A stretch of DNA of 64,000 nt, from contig NZ_CP107928.1 in the NCBI RefSeq assembly GCF_036030735.1, positions 5,456,001 through 5,520,000 on the forward strand, in the 5' to 3' direction. The DNA is from Streptomyces sp. NBC_00425. Its GTDB lineage: Bacteria > Actinomycetota > Actinomycetes > Streptomycetales > Streptomycetaceae. The position numbers and the translations under genes were made by a program. The notes below the pieces were generated by a model. It ran no database searches. It saw only the letters and a list, made by a program, of their open reading frames with translations, and was not told the DNA's origin. Shown here in pieces: positions 32,922 to 42,824 of this stretch (positions are counted from its first letter, which is position 1; every line of letters begins with the position of its first letter).

Positions 32922-34652
32922 ATGCTCGATCACGTCATCAAGGGGGCGACCGTCGTGGACGGGACCGGTGCGCCCGCCTTCACGGCCGACGTCGGCATCC
33001 GGGACGGGCGGATCGCCGTCGTCGGCACGGTCACCGAGGATTCCCGTACCGCCGAGGACGCCGCCGGCCTCGTCCTCGCGCCCGGGTTCGTCGATCCGCA
33101 CACGCACTACGACGCCCAGCTGTTCTGGGACCCGTACGCCACCCCGTCCCTGAACCACGGGGTGACCACGGTCGCGGCCGGGAACTGCGGCTTCACACTC
33201 GCGCCGCTCCACCCGGACCGCCCCGAGGACGCCGACTACACCCGCCGCATGATGTCCAAGGTGGAGGGCATGTCGCTGGTCGCCCTCGAGGAGGGCGCGC
33301 CCTGGAACTGGAGCGGCTTCGGGGAGTACCTGGACGCCCTGGAGGGGCGGATCGCCGTCAACGCCGGCTTCATGGTGGGGCACTGCGCGCTGCGCCGGTA
33401 CGTGATGGGCCCTGACGCGGTGGGCGGGCAGCCCAGCGAGGAGCAACTGCGGCAGATCGTGCAGCTGTTGCACGAGGCGATGGAGGCGGGCGCCTGGGGG
33501 TTCTCCACCACCCAGTCCTCTACCCATTCCGACGGGGACGGACAGCCCGTCGCCTCCCGTCACGCCCGGCCCGAGGAGCTGCTGGCGATGTCCCGTGCGG
33601 TGGGCGAGCACGAGGGCACGCAGATCGAGGCGATCGTGGCGGGCTGTCTCGACCAGTTCAGCGACGCCGAGATCGATCTCTTCGCGGAGATGAGCGCCGC
33701 CGCCGGACGCCCCCTGAACTGGAACGTCCTCACCGTCGACGCGGCCGTGCCGGAGCGGGTGCCCCGGCAGCTCACGGCGAGCGAACGGGCACGCAAGGCG
33801 GGCGGCCGGGTCGTGGCGCTGACCATGCCGATCCTCACGCCGATGAACATGTCCCTGGGCACGTTCTGCGCGCTGAACCTGATCCCGGGCTGGGGGCCGG
33901 TCCTCGCCCTGCCGGTCCCGCAGCGCATCGAGCAGCTGCGCGACCCGGCCGTCCGGGCGGAGCTGCTGCGGAGGGCGGACTCGAAGGAGGCGGGGGTCTT
34001 CCGCCGGCTGACCGACTTCGGGCGGTACGTCATCGGCGACACCTACAGCGAGGCCAACGCGGGCCTCACCGGACGGGTGGTACGGGACGTCGCCGCCGAA
34101 CGCGGCCTGGACCCCTTCGCGTGTCTGGTCGAGATCTGCGCCGCCGACGCGCTGCGCACCGTCCTGTGGCCGATGCCCACGGACAACGACCCCGCCTCGT
34201 GGGCCCTGCGGGCGGAGACCTGGAACCACGAGGACGTCCTGCTCGGCGGGTCCGACGCGGGCGCGCACCTGGACCGCATGTGCGGGGCGCCCTACACCAC
34301 CCGCTTCCTCGGCGACTGTCTGCGCGGCCGGAGGCTGGCCGGCCTGGAGCAGGCGGTGAAGATGCTGACGGACGACCCGGCGAGGCTGTTCGGGCTGCGG
34401 GAACGGGGCCGGATCCAGGAGGGCTTCCATGCCGACCTCGTCCTGTTCGACCCGGAACGGATCGACGCGGGCAAGGCCACCCTGGTGCACGACCTGCCGG
34501 GTGACAGTCCGCGGCTGGACTCCAAGGCCCTCGGGGTGCGCGCGGTGTGGGTGAACGGCGTGGCCGCCATCCGCGACGACGTGGTGACGGGCGCCGTGCC
34601 CGGACGGGTGCTGCGCTCGGGGCGGGACACCAGGACGGTGAGCACGAGGTGA
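32922..34652 (+). CDS. Amidohydrolase, N-acyl-D-amino-acid deacylase-like
   Basis: The 576-residue protein has the composite-domain amidohydrolase layout: an N-terminal beta-sandwich (DHVIKGATVVDGTGAPAF), metal-binding HxH in FVDPHTHYDAQ, TTVAAGNCGFTLAPLHP, and a catalytic Asp in GGSDAGAHLD. C-terminal strands complete the sandwich. This is the D-aminoacylase/N-acyl-D-amino-acid deacylase family, which hydrolyses amides using zinc. In Actinobacteria many members act on unknown amides. It lies 168 bases after the LLM gene and overlaps the aldehyde dehydrogenase start, so a common pathway is likely. Confidence 0.85.
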   Translation: MLDHVIKGATVVDGTGAPAFTADVGIRDGRIAVVGTVTEDSRTAEDAAGLVLAPGFVDPHTHYDAQLFWDPYATPSLNHGVTTVAAGNCGFTLAPLHPDRPEDADYTRRMMSKVEGMSLVALEEGAPWNWSGFGEYLDALEGRIAVNAGFMVGHCALRRYVMGPDAVGGQPSEEQLRQIVQLLHEAMEAGAWGFSTTQSSTHSDGDGQPVASRHARPEELLAMSRAVGEHEGTQIEAIVAGCLDQFSDAEIDLFAEMSAAAGRPLNWNVLTVDAAVPERVPRQLTASERARKAGGRVVALTMPILTPMNMSLGTFCALNLIPGWGPVLALPVPQRIEQLRDPAVRAELLRRADSKEAGVFRRLTDFGRYVIGDTYSEANAGLTGRVVRDVAAERGLDPFACLVEICAADALRTVLWPMPTDNDPASWALRAETWNHEDVLLGGSDAGAHLDRMCGAPYTTRFLGDCLRGRRLAGLEQAVKMLTDDPARLFGLRERGRIQEGFHADLVLFDPERIDAGKATLVHDLPGDSPRLDSKALGVRAVWVNGVAAIRDDVVTGAVPGRVLRSGRDTRTVSTR

Positions 34653-36124
34653 ACGACGCGCAGAGGCCGGTCGCCGGCGCAGCGCAGCGACTGTTCGTCG
34701 GCGGGGACTGGATCGAGCCCGACGGCGGACACTACGAGGTCGTCGACCCGGCGACCGAGGGGACCGTCGGCCTGGCGCCGGAGGCCTCGCCCGATCAGGT
34801 GCGCGAGGCCTGCGCGGCGGCCCGCGAGGCCCTCGGCCCGTGGTCGCGCACCCCGCCGGAGGAGCGGGCGGCCGTGCTGGCCCGGGCGGCCGACCTCATC
34901 CGGGCCCGGCTGCTGCCCTACGCGGGACTCGCGCAGGCGGAGTCCGGCGCCACCACCGGGACGGCGCGCGCGATGCAGGTCGGGGTGGCCGCGGCCCGCT
35001 TCCGCCGGTACGCGCGCGTGGAGCCCTCCGAGTGGCCGATCGCCCCGCAGATCAACGAGGCGGGACCGATGGGGAAGGCGGGCGTGATGGGCGCGCTCGC
35101 CGTGCGCCAGCCGGTCGGCGTCGTCGCCTGCGTCACCTCGTACAACAACCCGTGGGCCAACCCGGCGGGGAAGGTCGCGCCCGCCCTGGCCATGGGCAAC
35201 ACGGTTGTCGTGAAGCCGGCCCCGCAGGACCCCCTGTCCGTCTACCGGATGGCGGAGGCGCTGGAGGAGGCGGGCGTCCCGCGCGGCGTGGTCAACGTCG
35301 TCTCCGGACGCGCGGTCGCGGTCGGCGAGACGGCGGTGTCCTCGCCGGACGTCGACATGGTCAGCTTCACCGGTTCGACGGCCGTCGGACAGCGCATCGC
35401 CGAGGTGTGCGGCCGGGACATGCGGCGTCAGCTGATGGAGCTGGGCGGGAAGGGCGCCGCGATCGTCCTCGACGACGCGGACCTCGCGTCGGCGGTGGCC
35501 GGCATCGGCACCACGTTCTCCTTCTACAGCGGCCAGATCTGCACGGCCCCGACGCGGGTGCTGGCGCAGCGCGGGGTGTACGACCGGCTGGTGGAGCAAC
35601 TCACGCTCTACGCACGCCGGTTGAAGGTCGGTGACCCCAGGGAGGCGGACACGGTGGTCGGCCCGGTGATCTCGGCCGCGCACCGGGACCGGGTGGAGTC
35701 CTACGTCGAACTGGGGCGCAAGGAGGGCGCGGTGGTCGTCGTGGGCGGAGAACGCCCGGCGTCGGAAGGCGGGTTCTACGTCGCCCCGACCGTCCTCGCC
35801 GACTGCACGAACGACATGCGGGCGGTGCGGGAGGAGATCTTCGGCCCCGTCGTGACGGTCGTGCCCTTCGACGACGAGGAGGAGGGCGTCGCCCTCGCCA
35901 ACGACAGCGACTACGGCCTCATCGACTACGTCTGGTCGGCCGACGTGGCCCGCGCCTTCCGCGTGGCCCGCCGGCTGCGGGCTGGCGGCGTCGGCGTCAA
36001 CACCGTGGGCCGCAACATGGAGGCCCCGTTCGGCGGGTTCAAGAAGAGCGGCGTGGGCCGCGATGTCGGCTCGTACGCGCTGCACGCCTACAGCGAGGTG
36101 CAGGCCGTCGTCTGGCCGGGCTGA
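34649..36124 (+). CDS. Aldehyde dehydrogenase family protein
   Basis: The 491-residue NAD(P)-dependent aldehyde dehydrogenase has the catalytic Asn region TSYNNPWANPAGKVAPALAM, cofactor motif FTGSTAVGQRIAEVCG, the Glu in MELGGKGAAIVLDDADL, the nucleophilic Cys in SFYSGQICTAPTRV, and EEIFGPVV. It would oxidise an aldehyde to an acid or CoA ester. The GTG at 34649 overlaps the stop of the amidohydrolase gene (GTGA). It is the last gene of the operon from 31635. Confidence 0.9.
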   Translation: MNDAQRPVAGAAQRLFVGGDWIEPDGGHYEVVDPATEGTVGLAPEASPDQVREACAAAREALGPWSRTPPEERAAVLARAADLIRARLLPYAGLAQAESGATTGTARAMQVGVAAARFRRYARVEPSEWPIAPQINEAGPMGKAGVMGALAVRQPVGVVACVTSYNNPWANPAGKVAPALAMGNTVVVKPAPQDPLSVYRMAEALEEAGVPRGVVNVVSGRAVAVGETAVSSPDVDMVSFTGSTAVGQRIAEVCGRDMRRQLMELGGKGAAIVLDDADLASAVAGIGTTFSFYSGQICTAPTRVLAQRGVYDRLVEQLTLYARRLKVGDPREADTVVGPVISAAHRDRVESYVELGRKEGAVVVVGGERPASEGGFYVAPTVLADCTNDMRAVREEIFGPVVTVVPFDDEEEGVALANDSDYGLIDYVWSADVARAFRVARRLRAGGVGVNTVGRNMEAPFGGFKKSGVGRDVGSYALHAYSEVQAVVWPG

Positions 36125-36337
36125 GCCGCGCCCCGGTCACCCCCCCCGGCCGGCCGCGGCCCGTCGTGGGTAACCCCGCTGTGGCCAAAGGGAGTTGAGA
36201 TTCCCTCCGGGCGGTTCGATGATGTGCGAACACGGCATCGAAAGCCGACGGGGACTGCCGGTTTCCGGCAGTGCATCACGTGGCGAACGGGGGCGAGGAT
36301 TCTCGCAGCGACCGCCACCTCACGGAGGAACACACTC

Positions 36338-37090
36338 ATGCGACAGCACCGCGTTGCCCTGCTCGTCACGGCCACCGCCCTGGCCCCGGCCCTGCTCCTC
36401 GCCACCCCGGCGTTCGCCACCGGCGCGGCGGCGACGACGGCGACCGCGACGACCGCTGCGGCGGCGACCGACACGCCTGTCGACGACATGTCGTTGGACG
36501 ACCTCCGCGTCGCGGTCGCGCGCATCCTCGGGGACAAGGCCTCCGGCAAGGCCGTCGTACGCGAGGCCAACAAGGCGCTGGACGCCGGCACGGCGGACGC
36601 CCTGCGCGCGTTCCTGAAGACCGGGTTCCGTCTCGCGCAGGCCGAGGACGACCGGGTCGCCGTCTTCCGCATCCTGGGGGACAAGACCTCCGGCAAGGCG
36701 GTGGTCCGGGAGGCCAACAAGGCGCTGGACGCCAATACCCCTGAGGCGCTGCGCGCGTTCCTGGAGACCGGCTTCCGTCTCGCGCGGGCCGAGGACGACC
36801 GGGTCGCGATCGCGCGCATCCTCGGCGACAAGACCTCCGGCAAGGCGGTGGTCCGGGAGGCCAACAAGGCGCTGGACGCCAATACCCCTGAGGCGCTGCG
36901 CACGTTCCTGGAGACCGGGTTCCGTCTCGCGAGGGCCGAGGACGACCGGGTCGCCGTCGCGCGCATCCTGGCCGACCCGAAGATCAGCAAGACCCTGCGC
37001 GCCGCGGCCCAGAAGGCCATCAACGGCACGCCGGAGGAACTGCGCTACTTCCTGGAGGTCGGCCAGTACGAGGCCAAGGTCAAGCGCTGA
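36338..37090 (+). CDS. Secreted ALF-repeat protein
   Basis: The 250-residue protein has a signal peptide (RQHRVALLVTATALAPALLL, cleavage after AFA). An Ala/Thr-rich linker follows, then four tandem helical repeats of about 49 residues built on DDRVAVARILGDK, GKAVVREANKALDA and ALRAFLETGFRLA. These are the short ALF repeats common in secreted Streptomyces proteins of unknown function. At DNA level repeats two and three are almost identical, with a 147-base period, pointing to recent duplication. GGAGGA precedes the ATG at 36338. It stands alone between catabolic genes. Confidence 0.85.
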   Translation: MRQHRVALLVTATALAPALLLATPAFATGAAATTATATTAAAATDTPVDDMSLDDLRVAVARILGDKASGKAVVREANKALDAGTADALRAFLKTGFRLAQAEDDRVAVFRILGDKTSGKAVVREANKALDANTPEALRAFLETGFRLARAEDDRVAIARILGDKTSGKAVVREANKALDANTPEALRTFLETGFRLARAEDDRVAVARILADPKISKTLRAAAQKAINGTPEELRYFLEVGQYEAKVKR

Positions 37091-37164
37091 CGTCCGAGCC
37101 CGCGCCCGCCCGAGGCTCCCTGGGCCTCGGGCGCGCACGGCGCTGTGGGGCCGCAGCGGTAATG

Positions 37165-37176
37165 CCGACCAGTCGG
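37165..37176. promoter_or_regulatory. Palindrome CCGAC-CA-GTCGG
   Basis: Five-base perfect arms, extended by ATG/TAT flanks, about 114 bases upstream of the LLM gene at 37290. The form is typical of a TetR-type operator and differs from the CTGACG sites. Binding partner unknown. Confidence 0.4.
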
Positions 37177-37289
37177 TATGGACAGTTGTCGTGTCGCCCG
37201 GTACAGATGGGGATCGCACCCGCACACCCGGGGGTCGCCACCCCGCGACGACGCCGTCGACAGAGCCGCACGCAGCGAAAGGCCCGCCC

Positions 37290-38159
37290 ATGCGCATCGC
37301 CGTCACGATCTTCCTCACCGACGAGACGATCACGCCCGTCCGCCTCGCCCGTGAGCTGGAGCAGCGCGGGTTCGCCGGGCTCTATCTTCCCGAGCACACG
37401 CACATCCCCGTCGAGCGCACCAGCCCCTATCCCGCCGGCGGCGACCTGCCCCGCGAGTACGGCCGCACCCTCGATCCGTTCGTCGCGCTCGGGCAGGCGG
37501 CGGCGGTGACGCAGACGCTGGGCCTCGGCACCGGCATCACGCTCGTCGCCCAGCACGACCCGATCGACCTGGCCAAGCAGATCGCCACCGTCGACCACCT
37601 CTCCGGCGGCCGGTTCACCCTGGGTCTCGGCTACGGCTGGAACGTCGAGGAGGCCGCCGACCACGGGGTGGAGTGGCGGACGCGGCGCGAGCTGGTCCGG
37701 GACCGGATGCGGCTGATGCAGGCGCTGTGGGCGGACGAGCCGACGGCGTACGAGGGCGAGTACGGCAGTGTGCGGGCCAGCTCGGCGTACCCCAAGCCCG
37801 TGCAGAAGCCGCGCGGACCGGTCGCCGGCCCGCGCACGCTCGTCGGCGGGGCCGCCGGGCCGAAGCTGTTCTCCCACATCTGCGAGTACGCCGACGGCTG
37901 GCTGCCGATCGGCGGCCGCGGCCTCTCCGAGTCCCTGCCCGTCCTGCGGGCCGCCTGGGCGGACGCGGGCCGCGAGCCGGCCGCGCTCCAGGTCGTGCCG
38001 TACGCCGTCCACCCGTCCCCGGGCAAGCTCGCCCACTACGCGGAGCTCGGCATCGACGAGGTCGTGGTCCAGCTTCCGCCCGCCGGCGAGGCGGAGGTGC
38101 TCGGCCTCCTCGACGGGTACAGCGCGTACCTGTCCGACGCCAGTGACACCGTGCAATGA
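37290..38159 (+). CDS. LLM-class F420-dependent oxidoreductase
   Basis: The 289-residue protein is a luciferase-like TIM barrel of the Rv2161c/MSMEG-type F420-dependent family: RIAVTIFLTDETITPVRLAR, GFAGLYLPEHTHIPVERTSP, IATVDHLSGGRFTLGLGYGW and PLVGGAAGP-like RTLVGGAAGPKLFSHICEYA. The region GYGWNVEEAADHG fits F420 binders. ATG 37290 was chosen at the conserved first strand. It ends 64 bases before fbiC, the gene for its probable cofactor's chromophore, and is transcribed in the same direction. Confidence 0.87.
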   Translation: MRIAVTIFLTDETITPVRLARELEQRGFAGLYLPEHTHIPVERTSPYPAGGDLPREYGRTLDPFVALGQAAAVTQTLGLGTGITLVAQHDPIDLAKQIATVDHLSGGRFTLGLGYGWNVEEAADHGVEWRTRRELVRDRMRLMQALWADEPTAYEGEYGSVRASSAYPKPVQKPRGPVAGPRTLVGGAAGPKLFSHICEYADGWLPIGGRGLSESLPVLRAAWADAGREPAALQVVPYAVHPSPGKLAHYAELGIDEVVVQLPPAGEAEVLGLLDGYSAYLSDASDTVQ

Positions 38160-38223
38160 CCTCGCGCGAGGGACGGACCGGGCGTCCCGTCGGCTCTGAT
38201 CAGCCCGAACGTATGCTCAAAGG

Positions 38224-40839
38224 ATGACGACTCCCGAGAGCTCCGGTACCGGCCCCGGCTCCATTCCTGGTACGCACACCGGCCCCACCGAGAACTCCCT
38301 GCGTCGCGCCCTCAAACGCGCCCGGGACGGCGTCGCCCTCGACGTCGGTGAGGCGGCCGTCCTGCTCCAGGCGCGCGGCGAGGCCCTCGACGACCTCGCC
38401 GCGTCGGCCGCCCGGGTGCGGGACGCCGGCCTGGAGGCGGCCGGCCGGCCCGGGGTCATCACGTACTCGAAGAGCGTCTTCATCCCCCTGACCCGGCTGT
38501 GCCGGGACAAGTGCCACTACTGCACGTTCGTCACCGTCCCCGGCAAGCTCCGCCGCGCCGGGCACGGCATGTTCATGTCCCCCGACGAGGTGCTCGACAT
38601 CGCCCGCAAGGGCGCGGCCCTCGGCTGCAAGGAAGCCCTCATCACCCTCGGGGACAAGCCGGAGGAGCGGTGGCCCGAGGCCCGGGAATGGCTCGACGCC
38701 CACGGCTACGACGACACCATCGCCTACGTGCGCGCCGTCTCCATCCGCATCCTCGAGGAGACGGGACTGCTCCCGCACCTCAACCCGGGCGTGATGTCCT
38801 GGACCGACTTCCAGCGGCTCAAGCCCGTCGCGCCCTCCATGGGCATGATGCTGGAGACCACCGCCACCCGGCTGTGGTCCGAGCCCGGCGGCCCGCACCA
38901 CGGCTCCCCTGACAAGGAACCGGCCGTCCGCCTGCGCGTGCTGGAGGACGCGGGCCGTTCGTCCGTCCCCTTCACGTCCGGGATCCTGATCGGCATCGGC
39001 GAGACCTACGAGGAGCGGGCCGAGTCGCTGTTCGCGCTGCGCAAGGTCTCCCGCGCCTACCACGGCATCCAGGAACTGATCATCCAGAACTTCCGCGCCA
39101 AGCCGGACACCGCGATGCGCGGCATGCCGGACGCGGAACTCGACGAGCTGGTCGCCACCGTGGCCGTGGCCCGGCACATCATGGGCCCGTCCGCCTGCCT
39201 CCAGGCCCCGCCCAACCTCGTCGACAGCGAGTACGGGCGGCTGATCGGCGCGGGCATCGACGACTGGGGCGGGGTCTCGCCGCTCACCATCGACCACGTC
39301 AACCCCGAGCGGCCCTGGCCGCAGATCGAGGAACTGGCCGCGCAGTCCGCGGCGGCCGGCTTCACCCTGCGCGAACGCCTCTGCGCCTACCCGGAGTTCG
39401 TGCGGCGCGGCGAGCCCTGGCTGGACCCGCGGCTGCTTCCGCACGTACGCGCGCTGGCCGACCCGCAGACCGGGCTCGCCCTGCCGGACGCCGTCGTCGA
39501 AGGACACCCGTGGCAGGAGCCGGAGGAGGTGTTCGTGTCGTCGGGGCGTACGGATCTGCACGCCTCGATCGACACCGAAGGCCGCACCTCGGACCGCCGC
39601 GACGACTTCGACGAGGTGTACGGCGACTGGGGCGCGCTGCGCGAGGCCGCCGCCCCCGGCATGGCCCCGCAGCGCATCGACACCGACGTGCGCGAGGCCC
39701 TGCGCACCGCCGCCGACGACCCGACGAAGCTCACCGACGACGAGGCGCTCGCCCTGCTGCACGCGGACGGCCCGGCCCTGGACGCCGTCTGCCGCATCGC
39801 GGACGCCGTCCGCCGCTCGGCGGTCGGCGACGACGTCACCTACATCGTCACGCGGAACATCAACTTCACCAACGTCTGCTACACCGGCTGCCGTTTCTGC
39901 GCGTTCGCCCAGCGCCGCACCGACGCCGACGCGTACACGCTCTCCCTCGACCAGGTCGCGGACCGGGCTCAACAGGCCTGGGAGCTGGGCGCGGTGGAGG
40001 TCTGCATGCAGGGCGGCATCCACCCGGACCTGCCCGGCACGGCGTACTTCGACATCGCGAAGGCGGTCAAGTCCCGGGTCCCCGGCATGCATGTGCACGC
40101 CTTCTCGCCGATGGAGGTGGTCAACGGCGCGACCCGCACCGGTCTGTCGGTCCGCGAGTGGCTGACGGCGGCGAAGGAGGCGGGCCTCGACTCGATCCCC
40201 GGCACGGCGGCGGAGATCCTCGACGACGAGGTCCGCTGGGTCCTGACCAAGGGCAAGCTGCCGGCGGCGACCTGGATCGACGTCGTCACGACGGCCCACG
40301 AGCTCGGCATCCGGTCCTCGTCCACGATGATGTACGGCCATGTCGACCAGCCCCGGCACTGGCTGGGGCACCTGCGGACCCTCGCCGGCATCCAGCAACG
40401 CACCGGCGGTTTCACGGAGTTCGTCACGCTGCCGTTCATCCACACCAACGCGCCGGTCTACCTGGCGGGCATCTCCCGTCCCGGCCCGACCATGCGGGAC
40501 AACCGGGCGGTCACCGCGATGGCCCGGCTGCTGCTGCACCCGCACATCCCCAACATCCAGACCAGCTGGGTGAAGCTGGGCACGGAGGGTGCGGCGGAGA
40601 TGCTGCGCTCGGGGGCGAACGACCTGGGCGGCACGCTGATGGAAGAGACGATCTCGCGGATGGCGGGCTCGTCCTACGGCTCGTACAAGTCCGTCAAGGA
40701 CCTGATCGCCGTCGCGGAGGCGGCGGGCCGTCCGGCGAAGCCGCGCACGACGCTGTACGGCGAGGTGTCCGAGGAGCGGCAGCGGGCCGCGGCGGCGTCG
40801 GACGGGCACCTGCCGGAACTGCTGCCCGTGCTCGACTGA
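38224..40839 (+). CDS. fbiC: FO synthase (7,8-didemethyl-8-hydroxy-5-deazariboflavin synthase)
   Basis: The 871-residue protein fuses the CofG and CofH radical-SAM enzymes. The N-terminal half has CRDKCHYC (Cys93, 97, 100). The C-terminal half has a second CxxxCxxC in [10 protein letters not shown] (about residues 553-560). Together they make FO, the deazaflavin chromophore of coenzyme F420, from tyrosine and an aminouracil ribityl intermediate. This length and two-cluster arrangement are standard for actinobacterial FbiC. Remaining F420 genes (fbiA, fbiB, cofC) are not in the window. The start ATG follows AAAGG. Adjacent F420-type enzymes make the context coherent. Confidence 0.97.
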   Translation: MTTPESSGTGPGSIPGTHTGPTENSLRRALKRARDGVALDVGEAAVLLQARGEALDDLAASAARVRDAGLEAAGRPGVITYSKSVFIPLTRLCRDKCHYCTFVTVPGKLRRAGHGMFMSPDEVLDIARKGAALGCKEALITLGDKPEERWPEAREWLDAHGYDDTIAYVRAVSIRILEETGLLPHLNPGVMSWTDFQRLKPVAPSMGMMLETTATRLWSEPGGPHHGSPDKEPAVRLRVLEDAGRSSVPFTSGILIGIGETYEERAESLFALRKVSRAYHGIQELIIQNFRAKPDTAMRGMPDAELDELVATVAVARHIMGPSACLQAPPNLVDSEYGRLIGAGIDDWGGVSPLTIDHVNPERPWPQIEELAAQSAAAGFTLRERLCAYPEFVRRGEPWLDPRLLPHVRALADPQTGLALPDAVVEGHPWQEPEEVFVSSGRTDLHASIDTEGRTSDRRDDFDEVYGDWGALREAAAPGMAPQRIDTDVREALRTAADDPTKLTDDEALALLHADGPALDAVCRIADAVRRSAVGDDVTYIVTRNINFTNVCYTGCRFCAFAQRRTDADAYTLSLDQVADRAQQAWELGAVEVCMQGGIHPDLPGTAYFDIAKAVKSRVPGMHVHAFSPMEVVNGATRTGLSVREWLTAAKEAGLDSIPGTAAEILDDEVRWVLTKGKLPAATWIDVVTTAHELGIRSSSTMMYGHVDQPRHWLGHLRTLAGIQQRTGGFTEFVTLPFIHTNAPVYLAGISRPGPTMRDNRAVTAMARLLLHPHIPNIQTSWVKLGTEGAAEMLRSGANDLGGTLMEETISRMAGSSYGSYKSVKDLIAVAEAAGRPAKPRTTLYGEVSEERQRAAAASDGHLPELLPVLD

Positions 40840-40916
40840 GGGACGGTCCTACAGGATCCCCACAGTACGATGATCGGACCCCTCGTGGTCGGGGGGTCCC
40901 GTAGCTGAGGAGATGC

Positions 40917-41504
40917 GTGCCCGTGCCTGCCCGACGGCTTCCCTCCTGGGCCTGGGTCACCGGCCTGACCGCCGGTGCGATCGCCGCGGTCGTCGTGCTG
41001 ACGGCACAGGCCGAGAACGGCCCGCACCCGACGGCGTCGGCGGCGAAGCGGCCGAACGCCTCGGCGTCCGCGTCCGCGAAACCGCCGGCCTCGCCGAAGC
41101 CGTCCGCCTCGCCGCAGGCGGCCGGGGTGCCCGCGAAGTCGGGCGCGGGCCGCCGGGTCGTCTACTCCCTGGGGCAGCACCGCGTCTGGCTGGTCGACGC
41201 GGACGACACGGCCCGGCGCAGTTTCACGGTCTGGCCCGGCACGGTGAACCCGGCCGTCGGCACCTACACGGTCTCGCTCCGCAAGGACGCCCTCAAGGGG
41301 TCCGACGGCGTGCAGATCGAGCACGTCATGTACTTCTCCGTCGCGTCGGGCGTCAACATCGCCTTCTCCAACGCCGTCGACGGCTCCTCCCCGCCCCCGG
41401 CCGCCGCCGGCGCGCGGACAGGCGGCATCCGGATGGCCAAGGCGGACGGGACGGCGCTGTGGGCGTTCGGCGAGACGGGCACGAAGGTCAGGGTCGTCGA
41501 GTAG
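40917..41504 (+). CDS. Membrane-anchored YkuD-like (L,D-transpeptidase-fold) protein lacking the catalytic Cys
   Basis: The 195-residue protein starts with one hydrophobic helix (WAWVTGLTAGAIAAVVVLTA) and an Ala/Ser/Pro/Lys linker. A domain with the order of an L,D-transpeptidase follows: VVYSLGQHRVWLVDADDTAR, TVWPGTVNPAVGTYTVSLRK, HVMYFSVASGVNIAFS, TGGIRMAKADGTALWAF. Active YkuD enzymes have a HxxxxxxSHGCxRM motif. Here the last part reads TGGIRM, with no Cys or His in the expected positions. The domain may bind cell wall without cross-linking it. GTG start; the family call rests on the conserved strands. Confidence 0.65.
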   Translation: MPVPARRLPSWAWVTGLTAGAIAAVVVLTAQAENGPHPTASAAKRPNASASASAKPPASPKPSASPQAAGVPAKSGAGRRVVYSLGQHRVWLVDADDTARRSFTVWPGTVNPAVGTYTVSLRKDALKGSDGVQIEHVMYFSVASGVNIAFSNAVDGSSPPPAAAGARTGGIRMAKADGTALWAFGETGTKVRVVE

Positions 41505-41595
41505 GACGGGTCCCGCAGCCCACGGTCACTCGGTTCACAACCCCTCCACCCGTCAGCCGTCGCACCGGCCGGGAATCGGGCGGCGTTCGATTACA

Positions 41596-42762
41596 GTGAC
41601 GGACGTCGTACGTACGGACGGTGGCCGGGAGGACTTGGTGGGTGCGACTGCCGGGCCCGTCTGGGGCCGCGCCGAACAACAGGACTTTCGCAGCAGGGTG
41701 CGCGGCACGCTGCTGGGCGCGGCCGTAGGCGACGCGCTCGGCGCGCCCGTCGACGGACTGGGACTCGAGGAGATCCGGCAGGGACACGGGCCCGAGGGCG
41801 TGGTGGACCTGGTGTCCGCCTACGGGCGGCGCGGCGCGGTCACTCATCTCACCCAGCTCACCCTCTTCACGGTGGACGGCCTGATCCGTGCCCAGGTGCG
41901 GCGGGACACCGGCGCCTGGCATCCGCCGACCGATCTGCACCGGGCGTATCTGCGATGGGCGGCCACCCAGCGCGACTGGGGGCCCGACCTGCGGCGCAAG
42001 GACGACGGCTGGCTCGCCCGCGAGGAGTGGCTGTACGCCCGCCGTGATCCGACCCGCACCCTGCTGCTCGGGCTGGGCGACGACGTGATGGGCACCCTCG
42101 AATCGCCCAAGAGCCCCGGCGCGGCCGGTCCGGAGGTCGTGCCCCGCTCGGTGCCGTTCGGGCTGCTCGTCGGCTGGGAGCCGCAGCTCGTCGTGCAGCT
42201 CGCCGTGGAGTGCGCGGCCCAGACCCACGGCCATCCCACGGCGTATCTCGCGGCGGGCGCGTACGCCGTCACCGTGCACGCGCTGGCGCGCGGCGAGAGC
42301 CTGGACGGCGCGGTGCAGCACGCGCTCGCGCTGCTGGCGGCACGGCCCGGGCACGAGCCGGTGTCGGAGGCGCTGCAACGCGCGCTGGGCGCCGTGCGGC
42401 AGGGGCTGCCGGGTCCGGCGCGGGTGGAGGAGCTGGCGGGGGCGGGGACCGCGGAGGCGGTGCTCTCCGGAGCGGTCTACTGCGCGCTGGTCGCCGAGGA
42501 CGTCCGGCACGGGCTGCGGCTCGCCGTGAACCACGGCGCGCCCTCGGGCCCGACCGCGGCCCTCGCCGGCGGTCTGCTCGGCGCCCTGCACGGCGAGACG
42601 GCCCTCCCGCCGGCCTGGCTGGCCGAGCTGGAGGGCCGTCCCACGATCCTGGAACTCGCCGACGACTTCGCCATGGAGATGACCCAGGGCCCCGCCCTGC
42701 ACGGCCCCGCGGGGGCTTCGCCGGGATGGCTGGCCAGGTATCCGAGGGGCGGGCCGAGCTGA
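41596..42762 (+). CDS. ADP-ribosylglycohydrolase family protein
   Basis: The 388-residue protein has the N-terminal signature VRGTLLGAAVGDALGAPVDG. It continues with THLTQLTLFTVDGLIRAQVR, where the DraG-family TDDTxM motif appears altered to THLTQL. Blocks QLAVECAAQTHGHPTAYLAA and VNHGAPSGPTAALAGGLLGA follow, resembling the helical core with its late Asp/Ser metal ligands. The family removes ADP-ribose from proteins or small molecules using two magnesium ions. The replaced Asp residues make activity uncertain. GTG at 41596 is used; GTG 41638 is possible. Confidence 0.75.
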   Translation: MTDVVRTDGGREDLVGATAGPVWGRAEQQDFRSRVRGTLLGAAVGDALGAPVDGLGLEEIRQGHGPEGVVDLVSAYGRRGAVTHLTQLTLFTVDGLIRAQVRRDTGAWHPPTDLHRAYLRWAATQRDWGPDLRRKDDGWLAREEWLYARRDPTRTLLLGLGDDVMGTLESPKSPGAAGPEVVPRSVPFGLLVGWEPQLVVQLAVECAAQTHGHPTAYLAAGAYAVTVHALARGESLDGAVQHALALLAARPGHEPVSEALQRALGAVRQGLPGPARVEELAGAGTAEAVLSGAVYCALVAEDVRHGLRLAVNHGAPSGPTAALAGGLLGALHGETALPPAWLAELEGRPTILELADDFAMEMTQGPALHGPAGASPGWLARYPRGGPS

Positions 42763-42824
42763 GGGCGGGGCCGGCTCGGGGTACGGGCCGGCTCGGGGTA
42801 CGGGCGCGTGGGGGTGCGGGTTCG

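Noticed and set aside
10523..38159. Complete steroid degradation cluster
   Set aside because: Ligase, aldolase-like and dehydrogenase genes are present, but no ring-cleaving genes (such as 3-ketosteroid hydroxylase or extradiol dioxygenase) are visible.
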